Assembly (NCBI GenBank): GCA_029258725.1
Contig: JAPDKE010000013.1
Coordinates: 62,001-126,000, forward strand
Length of the DNA stretch: 64,000 nt
Reading direction: 5' to 3'
Source: a bacterium
GTDB taxonomy: Bacteria; Hydrothermota; UBA3072; JAPDKE01
Part shown: positions 1 through 7,744 of the stretch, in pieces
Layout of the letters: each line of letters starts with the position of its first letter
Numbering within the stretch: the stretch's first letter is position 1
The notes under the pieces: model-generated
Seen by the model: only the letters and a program-made list of their open reading frames with translations
The model's database searches: none
What the model was told of the DNA's origin: nothing
Program-made: the position numbers and the translations under genes

Positions 1-615
1 CTCATCAAGGCAGGGGAAGGATTCGTGGTGGTGGATAACAATCCAGAACGGGTTAAAGAACTTCCTGATGTGATTTTTGTTGAGGGGGACGCAACGCAGG
101 ATACTGTTCTGAAAGAGGCAGGGATTGATAAGGCACAGGGGCTTGTTGCAACTCTTCCCACGGATGCAGAGAACCTCTTTCTTGTTGTAACTGCAAGAAG
201 CCTCAACCCGAACCTCAGGATAATAACCCAGTGTCTTCATGAGGAAACCATACCCAAGATGATAAAGGCAGGGGCGGATAAGGTTGTTTCTCCTGCAATG
301 ATAGGGGGGTTGCGTATAGCATCCGAACTCATAAGACCTGCTGTTGTGGACTTCCTGGATACCATGCTCAGGGAGGGGGGTGGCAGGCTCAGGGTTGAGG
401 AGGTTACGATAAGAAAGGGGTCAAGGTATGAGGGAAAAAGCGTTGGGGAACTGAAGAGGTTTGCAGAGGAGAAATTCTCAGTACTTATCCTTGCAGTGAA
501 CAGGAGGGGGAGACACATTTTCAATCCCCCACCGGAGGAAAAACTTGAGGCAGAGGACAGGGTTATAGTGATGGGAGAGATGGATAGATGCAGGCTCCTT
601 GAAAAAGAAGTGTAG
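1..615 (+). CDS. K+ channel / TrkA-type regulatory subunit, 5'-truncated
   Basis: C-terminal part of a potassium channel or TrkA-family protein; the gene begins upstream of the window, and the frame is open from base 1. The visible part starts inside the NAD(H)-binding RCK Rossmann lobe (VVDNNPE, then GDATQD and LPTDAENLF). It continues through a linker ('GADKVVSP', 'SELIRP') typical of soluble RCK subunits that follow an ion-channel domain. It ends in a TrkA-C domain of about 80 residues ('GKSVGEL', 'VIVMGE'). RCK subunits gate K+ flux according to nucleotide state at the inner membrane. The stop TAG is at 613-615. It is distinct from the complete trkA at 30238-30924. Whether pore helices precede it cannot be seen. 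Confidence 0.85.
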   Translation, partial: LIKAGEGFVVVDNNPERVKELPDVIFVEGDATQDTVLKEAGIDKAQGLVATLPTDAENLFLVVTARSLNPNLRIITQCLHEETIPKMIKAGADKVVSPAMIGGLRIASELIRPAVVDFLDTMLREGGGRLRVEEVTIRKGSRYEGKSVGELKRFAEEKFSVLILAVNRRGRHIFNPPPEEKLEAEDRVIVMGEMDRCRLLEKEV

Positions 616-685
616 GATTTCCGTTGAGGGGTTGGAATACTCTGGACTTTTCTTTTCCACAATTTTGTTTATAATATTTAGCAGT

Positions 686-3418
686 ATGGAGGTCTGCTTT
701 ATTCCAGAGAAAGAGGCACTGTTTTTCTGGAATCCCGGTAAGGAGGATGAATGGGAGGACCTCCTTCATATAGGAGGAAAGGTCCCTTTTCGGGTGGTTA
801 ATCGTTTCCTTTCGTTTCCTGATCCAAAAAAGAAGGACTGGAAAAGGAAAAAGATCAAGGGATATGAGGTTTCGCTTCCCGAAGCCTCTTTTTACGTTCT
901 CTCACTTAACAGAAGTCGTTCTTCTGCAGTTGGCTCCTCAATCCGCACCTATGCCCTCATCACACGCCTTGCCCTTTCTCTTCTTCACAGGGGTCTTTAC
1001 ATTCCTGCTCCGGAGGGTGAGTGCTTTTTTATGTGGAAACCCCTGCTGTTTATGGAAAAGGACATCCTCTTTTTCAGGGGAGTTTGCAGGGCGGCTCCTC
1101 CATGTGTTTCAGTGGGAGAATTTCCCCCTCCGATAACGGATATTATCCTTGAGCAGTATCTTACCTTCACAGTGGATACTTTTGTAAGAAAGTTGAGCGA
1201 GAATGTCTATAAAAGGTATGTTTCAGGTCGGGTATTCCGTGAAGAATTTCTCTTCCTCTCCTCTCTTCTTTCTCCTGTATCCAGGGAATTTCACCCGACC
1301 CCTGAGAGAAAGGCAATTTTTGATGAGGTGAGGAGATGGGGTGCGGTTCTTGTTGAGCCCGGGAAGACAGGGCTTATTCTGAAACTGGAAAGGGGGGAGA
1401 AAAACTGGATTCTTCACTTTCTCATGCATAAAAGGGGTGAGCTCAGGGAGGCGGATTTTACACGGAGGGACATTCTCCTGCAAACACACCTGCTTTCCCG
1501 TCTTTTTCCTCCATTTGCGAGTGTTCTGGAGAAAGAAGTTTACCACATTGTTCTTGCGGATGAGGAACTTGTGGAGATGCTTGAAAATCATGAGGTGTTC
1601 AAACTGCTGGGGATAAACTTCATGTTGCCGCGGGAACTTGTTGTGGCACCTCCGAGAACAAAATTCAGGATAAGAAGGAAGAAAGATATGCGGGTTAAGA
1701 AATATCTTGACCTTTACAAAATACTTGAATTTGACTGGAAAATAGCAATAGGGGATGTGGAACTGGATGATAAAACCGCTGAGAGGTTATTGAAGAAGGG
1801 AGAAAGGCTTGTAAAGATAAAGGACAGGTGGATATTTATTGACCCGGAGGAGCTGAAAAATCTCCTCCACAGGAGAAAGAAGAAGCCGGAAAATCCGTTT
1901 GAGGGAATGAGGCTGCTTCTTGAGGCTCAGGATGAAGCAGAGATGGAAGAGGAGGTGAGGGAATTTTTCAGGGGGTTTAGGAAACCCAGGAGAATCCCAA
2001 TTCCATCCATCAATGGAGAATTGAGGGGGTATCAGGTACAGGGATTTCGCTGGCTTTATACAACAACCGAGATGGGCTTCGGTGTATGTCTTGCAGACGA
2101 TATGGGGCTTGGGAAAACCGTGCAGACGATAGCCTGCATTGCGGTCTGGAGAAATGAAGCACAGCGTCCATTCCTTGTGGTTGCCCCAACATCGGTTATA
2201 TGGAACTGGAAAAATGAGTTTGAAAAATTCGCCCCGGATGTGAGGGTGAGAATCCATGCAGGGCAATCAAGGGCAAAATCGGCTGAGGAGTTATCTCCCC
2301 TGCCCGGTGAGGTGATAATAACCTCTTATTCTCTCCTTTCACGGGATAAATTTTTATCCGAAATAGAATGGGAGGCGGTAGTTCTTGATGAGGCACAGTT
2401 TATAAAAAATCCTGGCACTGAGAGGCACCGGATGGCAAAACGCCTCAGGACGGAAAGAAGAATAGCACTCACAGGGACGCCAGTTGAAAACAGGCTCACG
2501 GAACTGTGGTCCATAATGAACTTTCTCAATCCAGGAATGCTGGGGTCTCTTGAATTTTTCAAAAGAGAGTTTGCCTTTCCGGTGGAGGTTCTTGGCGATG
2601 AGGAGGTCATGATGAGGCTTCGTCGCATTGTCTCCCCCTTCATCCTGAGAAGGGAGAAAACGGATAAGAAAATAATAAAAGACCTTCCTGATAAGTTTGA
2701 GAACAGGGTGCTTGTCACCCTTACCGAGGAGCAGGCATCTCTTTATGCTTCTCTTGTGGAAAAAGAACTGGAAGATGTTCTTTCTGGGGATAAAATGAAA
2801 AGGAGGGGACGGATTCTCCGCTTACTTCTTCGTCTCAAACAGATATGCAACCATCCTTCCTGCTACACCAATCTTCCGGGAACACCGGAGCAATCGGGAA
2901 AGGTAATGGCATTGCTTGAAATGCTTGAGGAGGTGATGGAGAATGATGAGAGGGCTTTAATATTCACGCAGTTCAGGGAAACAGGGGAGTTGCTTGTTAA
3001 ATTCATACACGAAAGATTTTATGAAAGACCCTTTTTCATGCATGGTAAAATTTCAAAGAAGGAAAGGAGAAATATGGTGGACAGGTTTCAGAAAAGAGAG
3101 GGCCCTCACTTTTTTGTCCTCACCCTGCAGACAGGAGGGTTTGGAATAAATCTTACGGAGGCAAACCATGTGTTTATTTTTGACAGATGGTGGAATCCTG
3201 CGGTTGAGCAGCAGGCTCAGGACAGGGCTTACAGGATAGGGCAGAGGAAGGATGTGTTTGTTCATGCGTTTGTAACCAGGGGGACGGTGGAGGAGAAGAT
3301 AGAAAAAATGCTTGAAGAGAAGAAGGAACTGTTCAGGAGTATTGTTCAGCCCGGGATGAAATTCATTACAGAACTTGCAGATGATGAACTGAGGGAACTT
3401 TTCAGGCTGGAGGCATAG
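686..3418 (+). CDS. SNF2-family DEAD/DEAH-box helicase
   Basis: SWI2/SNF2-type ATPase of about 910 residues. From the ATG at 686, Walker A (DDMGLGKT) is at residues 471-478, the DEAQ box at 568-571, then 'LTGTPVENR', and the RecA2 signature 'DRWWNPAVEQQAQDRAY' from about 833. The N-terminal 440 residues match no motif I can name but have the length of the extension usual in bacterial SNF2 proteins. An in-frame TTG at 599 overlaps the previous gene and lacks a Shine-Dalgarno, so I prefer ATG 686, which sits just after a TATAAT-like -10 (670-675). The stop is one base before the start of a SWIM-domain protein. Such ATPases translocate on duplex DNA and remodel protein-DNA complexes; the bacterial target is unknown. 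Confidence 0.93.
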   Translation: MEVCFIPEKEALFFWNPGKEDEWEDLLHIGGKVPFRVVNRFLSFPDPKKKDWKRKKIKGYEVSLPEASFYVLSLNRSRSSAVGSSIRTYALITRLALSLLHRGLYIPAPEGECFFMWKPLLFMEKDILFFRGVCRAAPPCVSVGEFPPPITDIILEQYLTFTVDTFVRKLSENVYKRYVSGRVFREEFLFLSSLLSPVSREFHPTPERKAIFDEVRRWGAVLVEPGKTGLILKLERGEKNWILHFLMHKRGELREADFTRRDILLQTHLLSRLFPPFASVLEKEVYHIVLADEELVEMLENHEVFKLLGINFMLPRELVVAPPRTKFRIRRKKDMRVKKYLDLYKILEFDWKIAIGDVELDDKTAERLLKKGERLVKIKDRWIFIDPEELKNLLHRRKKKPENPFEGMRLLLEAQDEAEMEEEVREFFRGFRKPRRIPIPSINGELRGYQVQGFRWLYTTTEMGFGVCLADDMGLGKTVQTIACIAVWRNEAQRPFLVVAPTSVIWNWKNEFEKFAPDVRVRIHAGQSRAKSAEELSPLPGEVIITSYSLLSRDKFLSEIEWEAVVLDEAQFIKNPGTERHRMAKRLRTERRIALTGTPVENRLTELWSIMNFLNPGMLGSLEFFKREFAFPVEVLGDEEVMMRLRRIVSPFILRREKTDKKIIKDLPDKFENRVLVTLTEEQASLYASLVEKELEDVLSGDKMKRRGRILRLLLRLKQICNHPSCYTNLPGTPEQSGKVMALLEMLEEVMENDERALIFTQFRETGELLVKFIHERFYERPFFMHGKISKKERRNMVDRFQKREGPHFFVLTLQTGGFGINLTEANHVFIFDRWWNPAVEQQAQDRAYRIGQRKDVFVHAFVTRGTVEEKIEKMLEEKKELFRSIVQPGMKFITELADDELRELFRLEA

Positions 3419-3419
3419 C

Positions 3420-4163
3420 ATGCCGCCACGCAGGTTTGGAAAGACATGGTGGAGCAAATTATGGATAGATGCACTGCTTGAACTGGGGAGGGTGTATGAG
3501 AACAGACTTCCCAGAGGAAGAAGGTATGCAAGGGAGGGGAGGGTTCGGATTATACTGATAGAGAATGGTACGGTTGTGGCGATGGTTAAGGGGGAGTATC
3601 GTCCATGGTATGAGGTGAGGATTTCTCTTAAAAAATTTGATGAAAAGATATGGAAAAAGGTGATGATGGAGATAAAAAAGAACAGAAGGATGTACTCCAT
3701 GCTGTTAAGGGGTGAGATGCCTCCGGATATAGATATGGTATTCCAGAGGTTTGGTGTTTCCCTTTTTCCCGGGAATGTAAATGAACTCATGACAAGATGT
3801 GATTGTCCTGACCATGCAAATCCATGCAAGCACATTGCTGCCACCCATTATATTCTTGCGGATGCCCTTGACCGGGATCCCTTTCTGCTGTTTGAGCTCA
3901 GAGGGATGAAGAGGGAGGTTTTTCTCGCACCTGAGAAGAAAAGGAAAAGGAGGAGGAGGGTTTGTTCTCCAGAAAGATTTCTCATGCAAAGGGGAAGATT
4001 TCCCGAACCTTCCTTTGATACCCTTCCCCACACTCCCTATACTCTTATACGCCTGCTTGGGCCGCCCCCCTTCTGGAAAGACAGGGAATATTTTATGGAA
4101 GTCTTCTATGAGATATACGGAAATGTACGGGAAGAGGTGAAGGAGATAGAGAGGGAAAAATAA
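3420..4163 (+). CDS. SWIM zinc-finger protein
   Basis: Protein of 247 residues with a SWIM zinc finger, CxC-x6-CxH: C127, C129, C136 and H138 (CDCPDHANPCKH). This is the canonical Zn-chelating pattern found beside bacterial SNF2 ATPases. The N-terminus begins 'PPRRFGKTWWSKLW', a common opening for these proteins. The C-terminal part carries a Lys/Arg-rich patch (KKRKRRRR). The ATG lies one base after the SNF2 stop, so the two are almost certainly co-translated partners. SWIM domains are thought to bind nucleic acid or protein partners; here the likely role is to direct the upstream ATPase. No catalytic domain is visible. Confidence 0.9.
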   Translation: MPPRRFGKTWWSKLWIDALLELGRVYENRLPRGRRYAREGRVRIILIENGTVVAMVKGEYRPWYEVRISLKKFDEKIWKKVMMEIKKNRRMYSMLLRGEMPPDIDMVFQRFGVSLFPGNVNELMTRCDCPDHANPCKHIAATHYILADALDRDPFLLFELRGMKREVFLAPEKKRKRRRRVCSPERFLMQRGRFPEPSFDTLPHTPYTLIRLLGPPPFWKDREYFMEVFYEIYGNVREEVKEIEREK

Positions 4164-4218
4164 GAAGGCGTCTTTGAGGTATTTTTGACAGGAGGGTATG
4201 CAGATTAAAAATCACACC

Positions 4219-4246
4219 TTGACAAACCAGATTTTTTTGTTATCTT
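4219..4246 (+). promoter_or_regulatory. sigma70-type promoter for TonB receptor
   Basis: TTGACA (4219-4224), a 16-bp spacer and TATCTT (4241-4246), upstream of the TonB-dependent receptor gene. Predicted transcription start is about 4253, inside the palindrome at 4252-4265. Confidence 0.75.
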
Positions 4247-4251
4247 CTGTA

Positions 4252-4265
4252 TTAGGTTAACCTAA
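4252..4265. promoter_or_regulatory. DtxR/MntR-type metal-repressor operator
   Basis: A perfect 14-bp palindrome, TTAGGTTAACCTAA, covers the predicted transcription start of the TonB receptor. It reproduces the half-sites of the DtxR/IdeR consensus (TTAGGTTAG-CTAACCTAA). Position and symmetry suggest repression by a metal-sensing DtxR-family regulator, so the receptor would be induced by iron (or manganese) scarcity. No regulator gene is in the window. Confidence 0.65.
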
Positions 4266-4297
4266 CTTTTTAAGGAAACCCAAAAAAGGAGGTGGAC

Positions 4298-6646
4298 ATG
4301 TTCTTGCTGGTTTTGGTTTCTGCTTCTGGGGTAATTGAGGGGAAGGTTGTTGATGCCAAGACGGGGGAGGCCCTCCCCTGGGTGAATGTGGTTGTAAAGG
4401 GCACGTCCTTCGGGACGGCAACAGGAAGTAACGGGGAGTTCATGATTGTCAACGTGCCACCCGGAACTTACAGGATTGTGGCATCCATCATAGGCTACAT
4501 TCCGGAGACAAAGGAGGTTGAACTTCTCCCTGAGGAAACGGTAAGGGTTAATTTTCACCTCAAGCAGACGATACTGGAACTTGGTGCTGTTGTGGTTACA
4601 GGCACAAGAACCCCAAGATTCATCAAGGATGTTCCCGTGAGAACCGAGGTCATAACCTTCCGGACCATAGAGGAAAAGGGAGCAAGAAACCTTTATGAAT
4701 CCCTTGCAAGACTTCCTGGTGTAAGGGTTGAAACCCAGTGTCAGTATTGTGGATTCACAATGGTGAGAATACATGGACTCGGTGCAGACCACACTCAGAT
4801 TCTCATTGATGGAGAGCCTGTTTATTCAGGACTTGCAGCCGTGTACGGACTGGAGCAGATTGCATCGGTCGGAATTGACCGGATAGAGGTTGTCAAGGGG
4901 GCAGGCTCGGCACTATACGGTTCAGGTGCAATTGCTGGAGCCATAAACATAATAACGAAAAGACCGGCAAAAAATGAAGGGACCATAGGGATAGAAATCG
5001 GAGAACATGAAACAAACAGGTTTTATCTGGTCTCATCCATAAAAGGTGAAAAGATGGGGGTGAGCTTCTGGGCAGAAAACCAAACTCAGGGTTTGATTGA
5101 TGAGACAGGGGATGGGGAAACCCCGGAGGAGGTGAAAAAACCGGATGGTCTCTCTGACAGGGTAAAGACCAACCTTGTGAACGCAGGATTCAGACTTATC
5201 AGCGAAAACCTCATTGGAGATGACAGGCTCACGCTTTCCGGAAAGACCCTCCATGAGCTGAGGCAGGGAGGCAGGCTCACCGATGACACCTATGAAAATC
5301 CTTTTACCGAATCTACGGAAAGGATTATAACTCACAGATATGAGCTCCTTTCCTCTTATAAAATGGCATTCTCCCATGGAGGCAAGTTGAACATAACCTT
5401 TGCAATGGCAAATCACAGGAGAAACGCAACCAACGACGCCTTCCTATGCGATTACATCTCCATCCATGGAGAACCCCCTCCTCTTGATGAGATGAGACCT
5501 TACATCGCAAAGGAAAAGACCCTTACATGGAACATGAACTATGTCCATCCATTGAAAACGCAACGGTTAATGCTTGGTCTTCAGTATTCTTATAACTACC
5601 TGAAGGAAAAAGGAAAGTATGTGGTGGTGGATGAAGAAGACGAGGCTTATGGAGAAACCTACACCTCAACATCAAAAAAGGAAGCAAGAGAAGCAGGAGT
5701 ATATGTTCAGGACGAGGTATCGGTGAGTGATAAAATAGAGATGGTTCTTGGATTGAGGTATGATATACATAAATCGGAAGACCAGTTCAGGGGTTCTGGA
5801 AAGGTTGCCCCATCTTTTGAGCCTGTAAAATATAACAGGACATCCATAAACCCGCGCCTTGCACTGAGATTATCAATCACTCCCTCTCTTTCCTTGAGAG
5901 GAAGTGCAGGGACGGGATTCAGGGTTCCCTATGGCTTCTCTGAAGACCTTCACCTGTGCAGCGGTTCTCCCAGGGTATGGAAGGGGGACGACCTGAAACC
6001 GGAAAGGTCGATAAGCCTCAGCCTCTCCATAGACTGCGAAAAAGAAAACTTCTCAGGAAATGTGAGCTTCTACCGGACATTCCTGAAGGATAAAATAGGC
6101 TTTGTTGAAGCAGGAGAGGAGGCAAGGAGTCTGGGATATACATACGAATGGAAAAACATAGAAGATGCGTATGTTCAGGGTATAGAGGTGGGGGGAAGTT
6201 TCGTCGTTTTCTCCTCCATCCTTTTTGATGTCTCCTTTACTCTTAACGATGGAAAATACAGAAATCCAAGAGAAGACTGGTCGGGAACCGGGTATGAGGA
6301 AGAAAGCAGGTATATTTCAAGGCTTCCCATGTACACGCTCAATGTAAGCACTGCTCTTTCTTATAGAAGCCTAAAGGTTTCTCTGGATGGAGCACTCACC
6401 GGTCCCATGTTTATCGATTACTATGAAAATGAAGAAACTCCCAGGAAGATAAAACGAACCGACCCCTACATACTCCTGGATGGAAAAATCTCATGGAGGC
6501 TCCACAGGAATCTCTTCCTTTACGCGGGTGGGAAAAATCTGACCGGCTACATCCAGCCTGAAAAACACACCGATGATGCTGCCTTCATATACGCTCCGCT
6601 CTATGGAAGGATTCTTTATGCAGGAGTAAAAGTCCATGTCGAGTAA
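4298..6646 (+). CDS. TonB-dependent outer-membrane receptor
   Basis: Outer-membrane active transporter of 782 residues. After a short signal sequence comes a carboxypeptidase-regulatory-like beta-sandwich (about residues 13-95, 'GKVVDAKTGEALPWVNV', 'NVPPGTYRI'). A plug domain (about 105-220, 'VVVTGTRTP', 'VRIHGLGADHTQILIDGEP', 'VVKGAGSALYG') and a long beta-barrel ending in an aromatic-rich strand follow. The start is ATG 4298 with a strong AAAGGAGG at 4285-4292; an in-frame GTG at 4292 lies within that ribosome site. The plug carries a CQYC pair, seen in some Bacteroidetes-type receptors. The upstream DtxR-like operator suggests an iron or other metal chelate substrate. Substrate identity is inference. 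It appears monocistronic. Confidence 0.93.
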   Translation: MFLLVLVSASGVIEGKVVDAKTGEALPWVNVVVKGTSFGTATGSNGEFMIVNVPPGTYRIVASIIGYIPETKEVELLPEETVRVNFHLKQTILELGAVVVTGTRTPRFIKDVPVRTEVITFRTIEEKGARNLYESLARLPGVRVETQCQYCGFTMVRIHGLGADHTQILIDGEPVYSGLAAVYGLEQIASVGIDRIEVVKGAGSALYGSGAIAGAINIITKRPAKNEGTIGIEIGEHETNRFYLVSSIKGEKMGVSFWAENQTQGLIDETGDGETPEEVKKPDGLSDRVKTNLVNAGFRLISENLIGDDRLTLSGKTLHELRQGGRLTDDTYENPFTESTERIITHRYELLSSYKMAFSHGGKLNITFAMANHRRNATNDAFLCDYISIHGEPPPLDEMRPYIAKEKTLTWNMNYVHPLKTQRLMLGLQYSYNYLKEKGKYVVVDEEDEAYGETYTSTSKKEAREAGVYVQDEVSVSDKIEMVLGLRYDIHKSEDQFRGSGKVAPSFEPVKYNRTSINPRLALRLSITPSLSLRGSAGTGFRVPYGFSEDLHLCSGSPRVWKGDDLKPERSISLSLSIDCEKENFSGNVSFYRTFLKDKIGFVEAGEEARSLGYTYEWKNIEDAYVQGIEVGGSFVVFSSILFDVSFTLNDGKYRNPREDWSGTGYEEESRYISRLPMYTLNVSTALSYRSLKVSLDGALTGPMFIDYYENEETPRKIKRTDPYILLDGKISWRLHRNLFLYAGGKNLTGYIQPEKHTDDAAFIYAPLYGRILYAGVKVHVE

Positions 6647-6669
6647 AAGGTTATGTGACCTCTCCAACC

Positions 6670-6697
6670 TTGACAAACACCGAAAAACGGGTATAAA
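6670..6697 (+). promoter_or_regulatory. promoter of the tRNA-Arg/tRNA-His pair
   Basis: TTGACA (6670-6675), a 16-bp spacer and TATAAA (6692-6697), ten bases ahead of the tRNA-Arg. It probably drives both tRNAs and possibly the isoaspartyl peptidase operon that follows. Confidence 0.7.
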
Positions 6698-6706
6698 TAA
6701 AGAAGA

Positions 6707-6780
6707 GCGCCTGTAGCTCAACAGGACAGAGCAGCGGATTTCTAATCCGCCGGTTGGGGGTTCGAGTCCCTCCAGGCGCG
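6707..6780 (+). tRNA. tRNA-Arg (anticodon TCT)
   Basis: Complete cloverleaf. Acceptor GCGCCTG (6707-6713) pairs with CAGGCGC (6773-6779), with discriminator G. The anticodon stem GCGGA/TCCGC encloses loop TTTCTAA with anticodon TCT, and the T-loop is GTTCGAGTC. CCA is not encoded. It decodes AGA/AGG, the dominant Arg codons in this window. Confidence 0.95.
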
Positions 6781-6786
6781 CGGCAT

Positions 6787-6861
6787 GGTGAGCGTAGCTC
6801 AACTGGTCAGAGCGCTGGACTGTGGCTCCAGAGGTTGGGGGTTCAAGTCCCCTCGCTCACC
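6787..6861 (+). tRNA. tRNA-His (anticodon GTG)
   Basis: Cloverleaf with the His-specific extra G(-1) at 6787 facing C73 at 6861. Acceptor GTGAGCG pairs with CGCTCAC, the anticodon stem CTGGA/TCCAG carries anticodon GTG, and the T-loop is GTTCAAGTC. CCA is not encoded. It follows the tRNA-Arg by 6 nt. Confidence 0.95.
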
Positions 6862-6880
6862 CTTTAATTTTATATGGACC

Positions 6881-7744
6881 ATGGAACCGGTAATAGTCGC
6901 CCACGGTGGAGCAGGGAAGGGATATTTTCTTGAGGAGAGGAAGAAGGGAATAGCGGATGCCCTTCTTTCAGGGTATAAACTATTAAAAGAAGGAAAATCC
7001 GCGGTTGATGCGGTTGTTGAATGTGTGAGGGTGATGGAAGACAACCCCCACTTCAATGCAGGGTATGGGAGTGCAATGGGACTTGATGGAACCATAGAGA
7101 TGGATGCGGCAGTAATGTCCTCGGATGGAAAATTCGGGGCAGTTGCAGGGATAAAGAACGTTAAAAACCCGGTGCTTGTCGCAAGAAAGGTGATGGAGGA
7201 AACCGAGCATATAATCCTGTGCGGGGAGGGGGCTGAAAGATTTGCAAAACTCATGGGATTTTCCGAGTTTGACCCCACAACAGAATGGGTGAAAGAAAAA
7301 TTTAAGGAAAAAAAGAGTTCCTATTACAAAAAATTAAAGGAACTTGCTGAACTCTACGGATTTGGGACGGTTGGGGCAGTTGCACTCGACGTGCATGGAA
7401 AACTTGCTGCTGCAACCTCAACAGGAGGATTGATGTTCCATCTTCCAGGAAGGGTGGGGGATACACCAATTCCCGGTGGAGGAACCTATGCATCCCCCCT
7501 GGGAGCAGCCTCTGCATCAGGGCACGGTGAATGCATTGCCGTGAACCTTGTTTCATTCAGGGCTGTTGATATGTTGAAGGAAAAACCCATTCATCAGGTG
7601 CTTGGTATTCTCAAAGATGAAATACCATGCAGATTCGGAATAATTCTGCTTGATAAGCATGGAAATCCCGGAAACATTTTAAATGCCGATTATATGGTAT
7701 GGGGATATGTGAAGGAGGAAAAACTCCAGGTTCTTGAGCGATGA
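6881..7744 (+). CDS. isoaspartyl peptidase / type 2 L-asparaginase
   Basis: Ntn-hydrolase of 287 residues that removes isoaspartyl linkages from damaged peptides and hydrolyses asparagine. The protein starts 'VIVAHGGAGKG', typical of the plant-type asparaginase family. The precursor self-cleaves before the nucleophile Thr163 in 'FGTVGAVALD', and the beta subunit carries 'PGGGTYASPLGA' and 'SGHGEC'. I chose ATG 6881; longer reading would translate the tRNA-His. No strong Shine-Dalgarno is present. The stop overlaps the next start as ATGA. Protein-repair enzymes of this kind fit a warm-living organism. Confidence 0.92.
   Translation: MEPVIVAHGGAGKGYFLEERKKGIADALLSGYKLLKEGKSAVDAVVECVRVMEDNPHFNAGYGSAMGLDGTIEMDAAVMSSDGKFGAVAGIKNVKNPVLVARKVMEETEHIILCGEGAERFAKLMGFSEFDPTTEWVKEKFKEKKSSYYKKLKELAELYGFGTVGAVALDVHGKLAAATSTGGLMFHLPGRVGDTPIPGGGTYASPLGAASASGHGECIAVNLVSFRAVDMLKEKPIHQVLGILKDEIPCRFGIILLDKHGNPGNILNADYMVWGYVKEEKLQVLER

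Noticed and set aside
4185-4213. A second promoter (TTGACA at 4185-4190) upstream of the TonB receptor
   Set aside because: No good -10 is found at 15-18 bp; the downstream TTGACA-N16-TATCTT is better.
6785-6880. Extension of the isoaspartyl peptidase reading frame upstream of 6881
   Set aside because: It would translate the tRNA-His; the family N-terminus starts at 6881.
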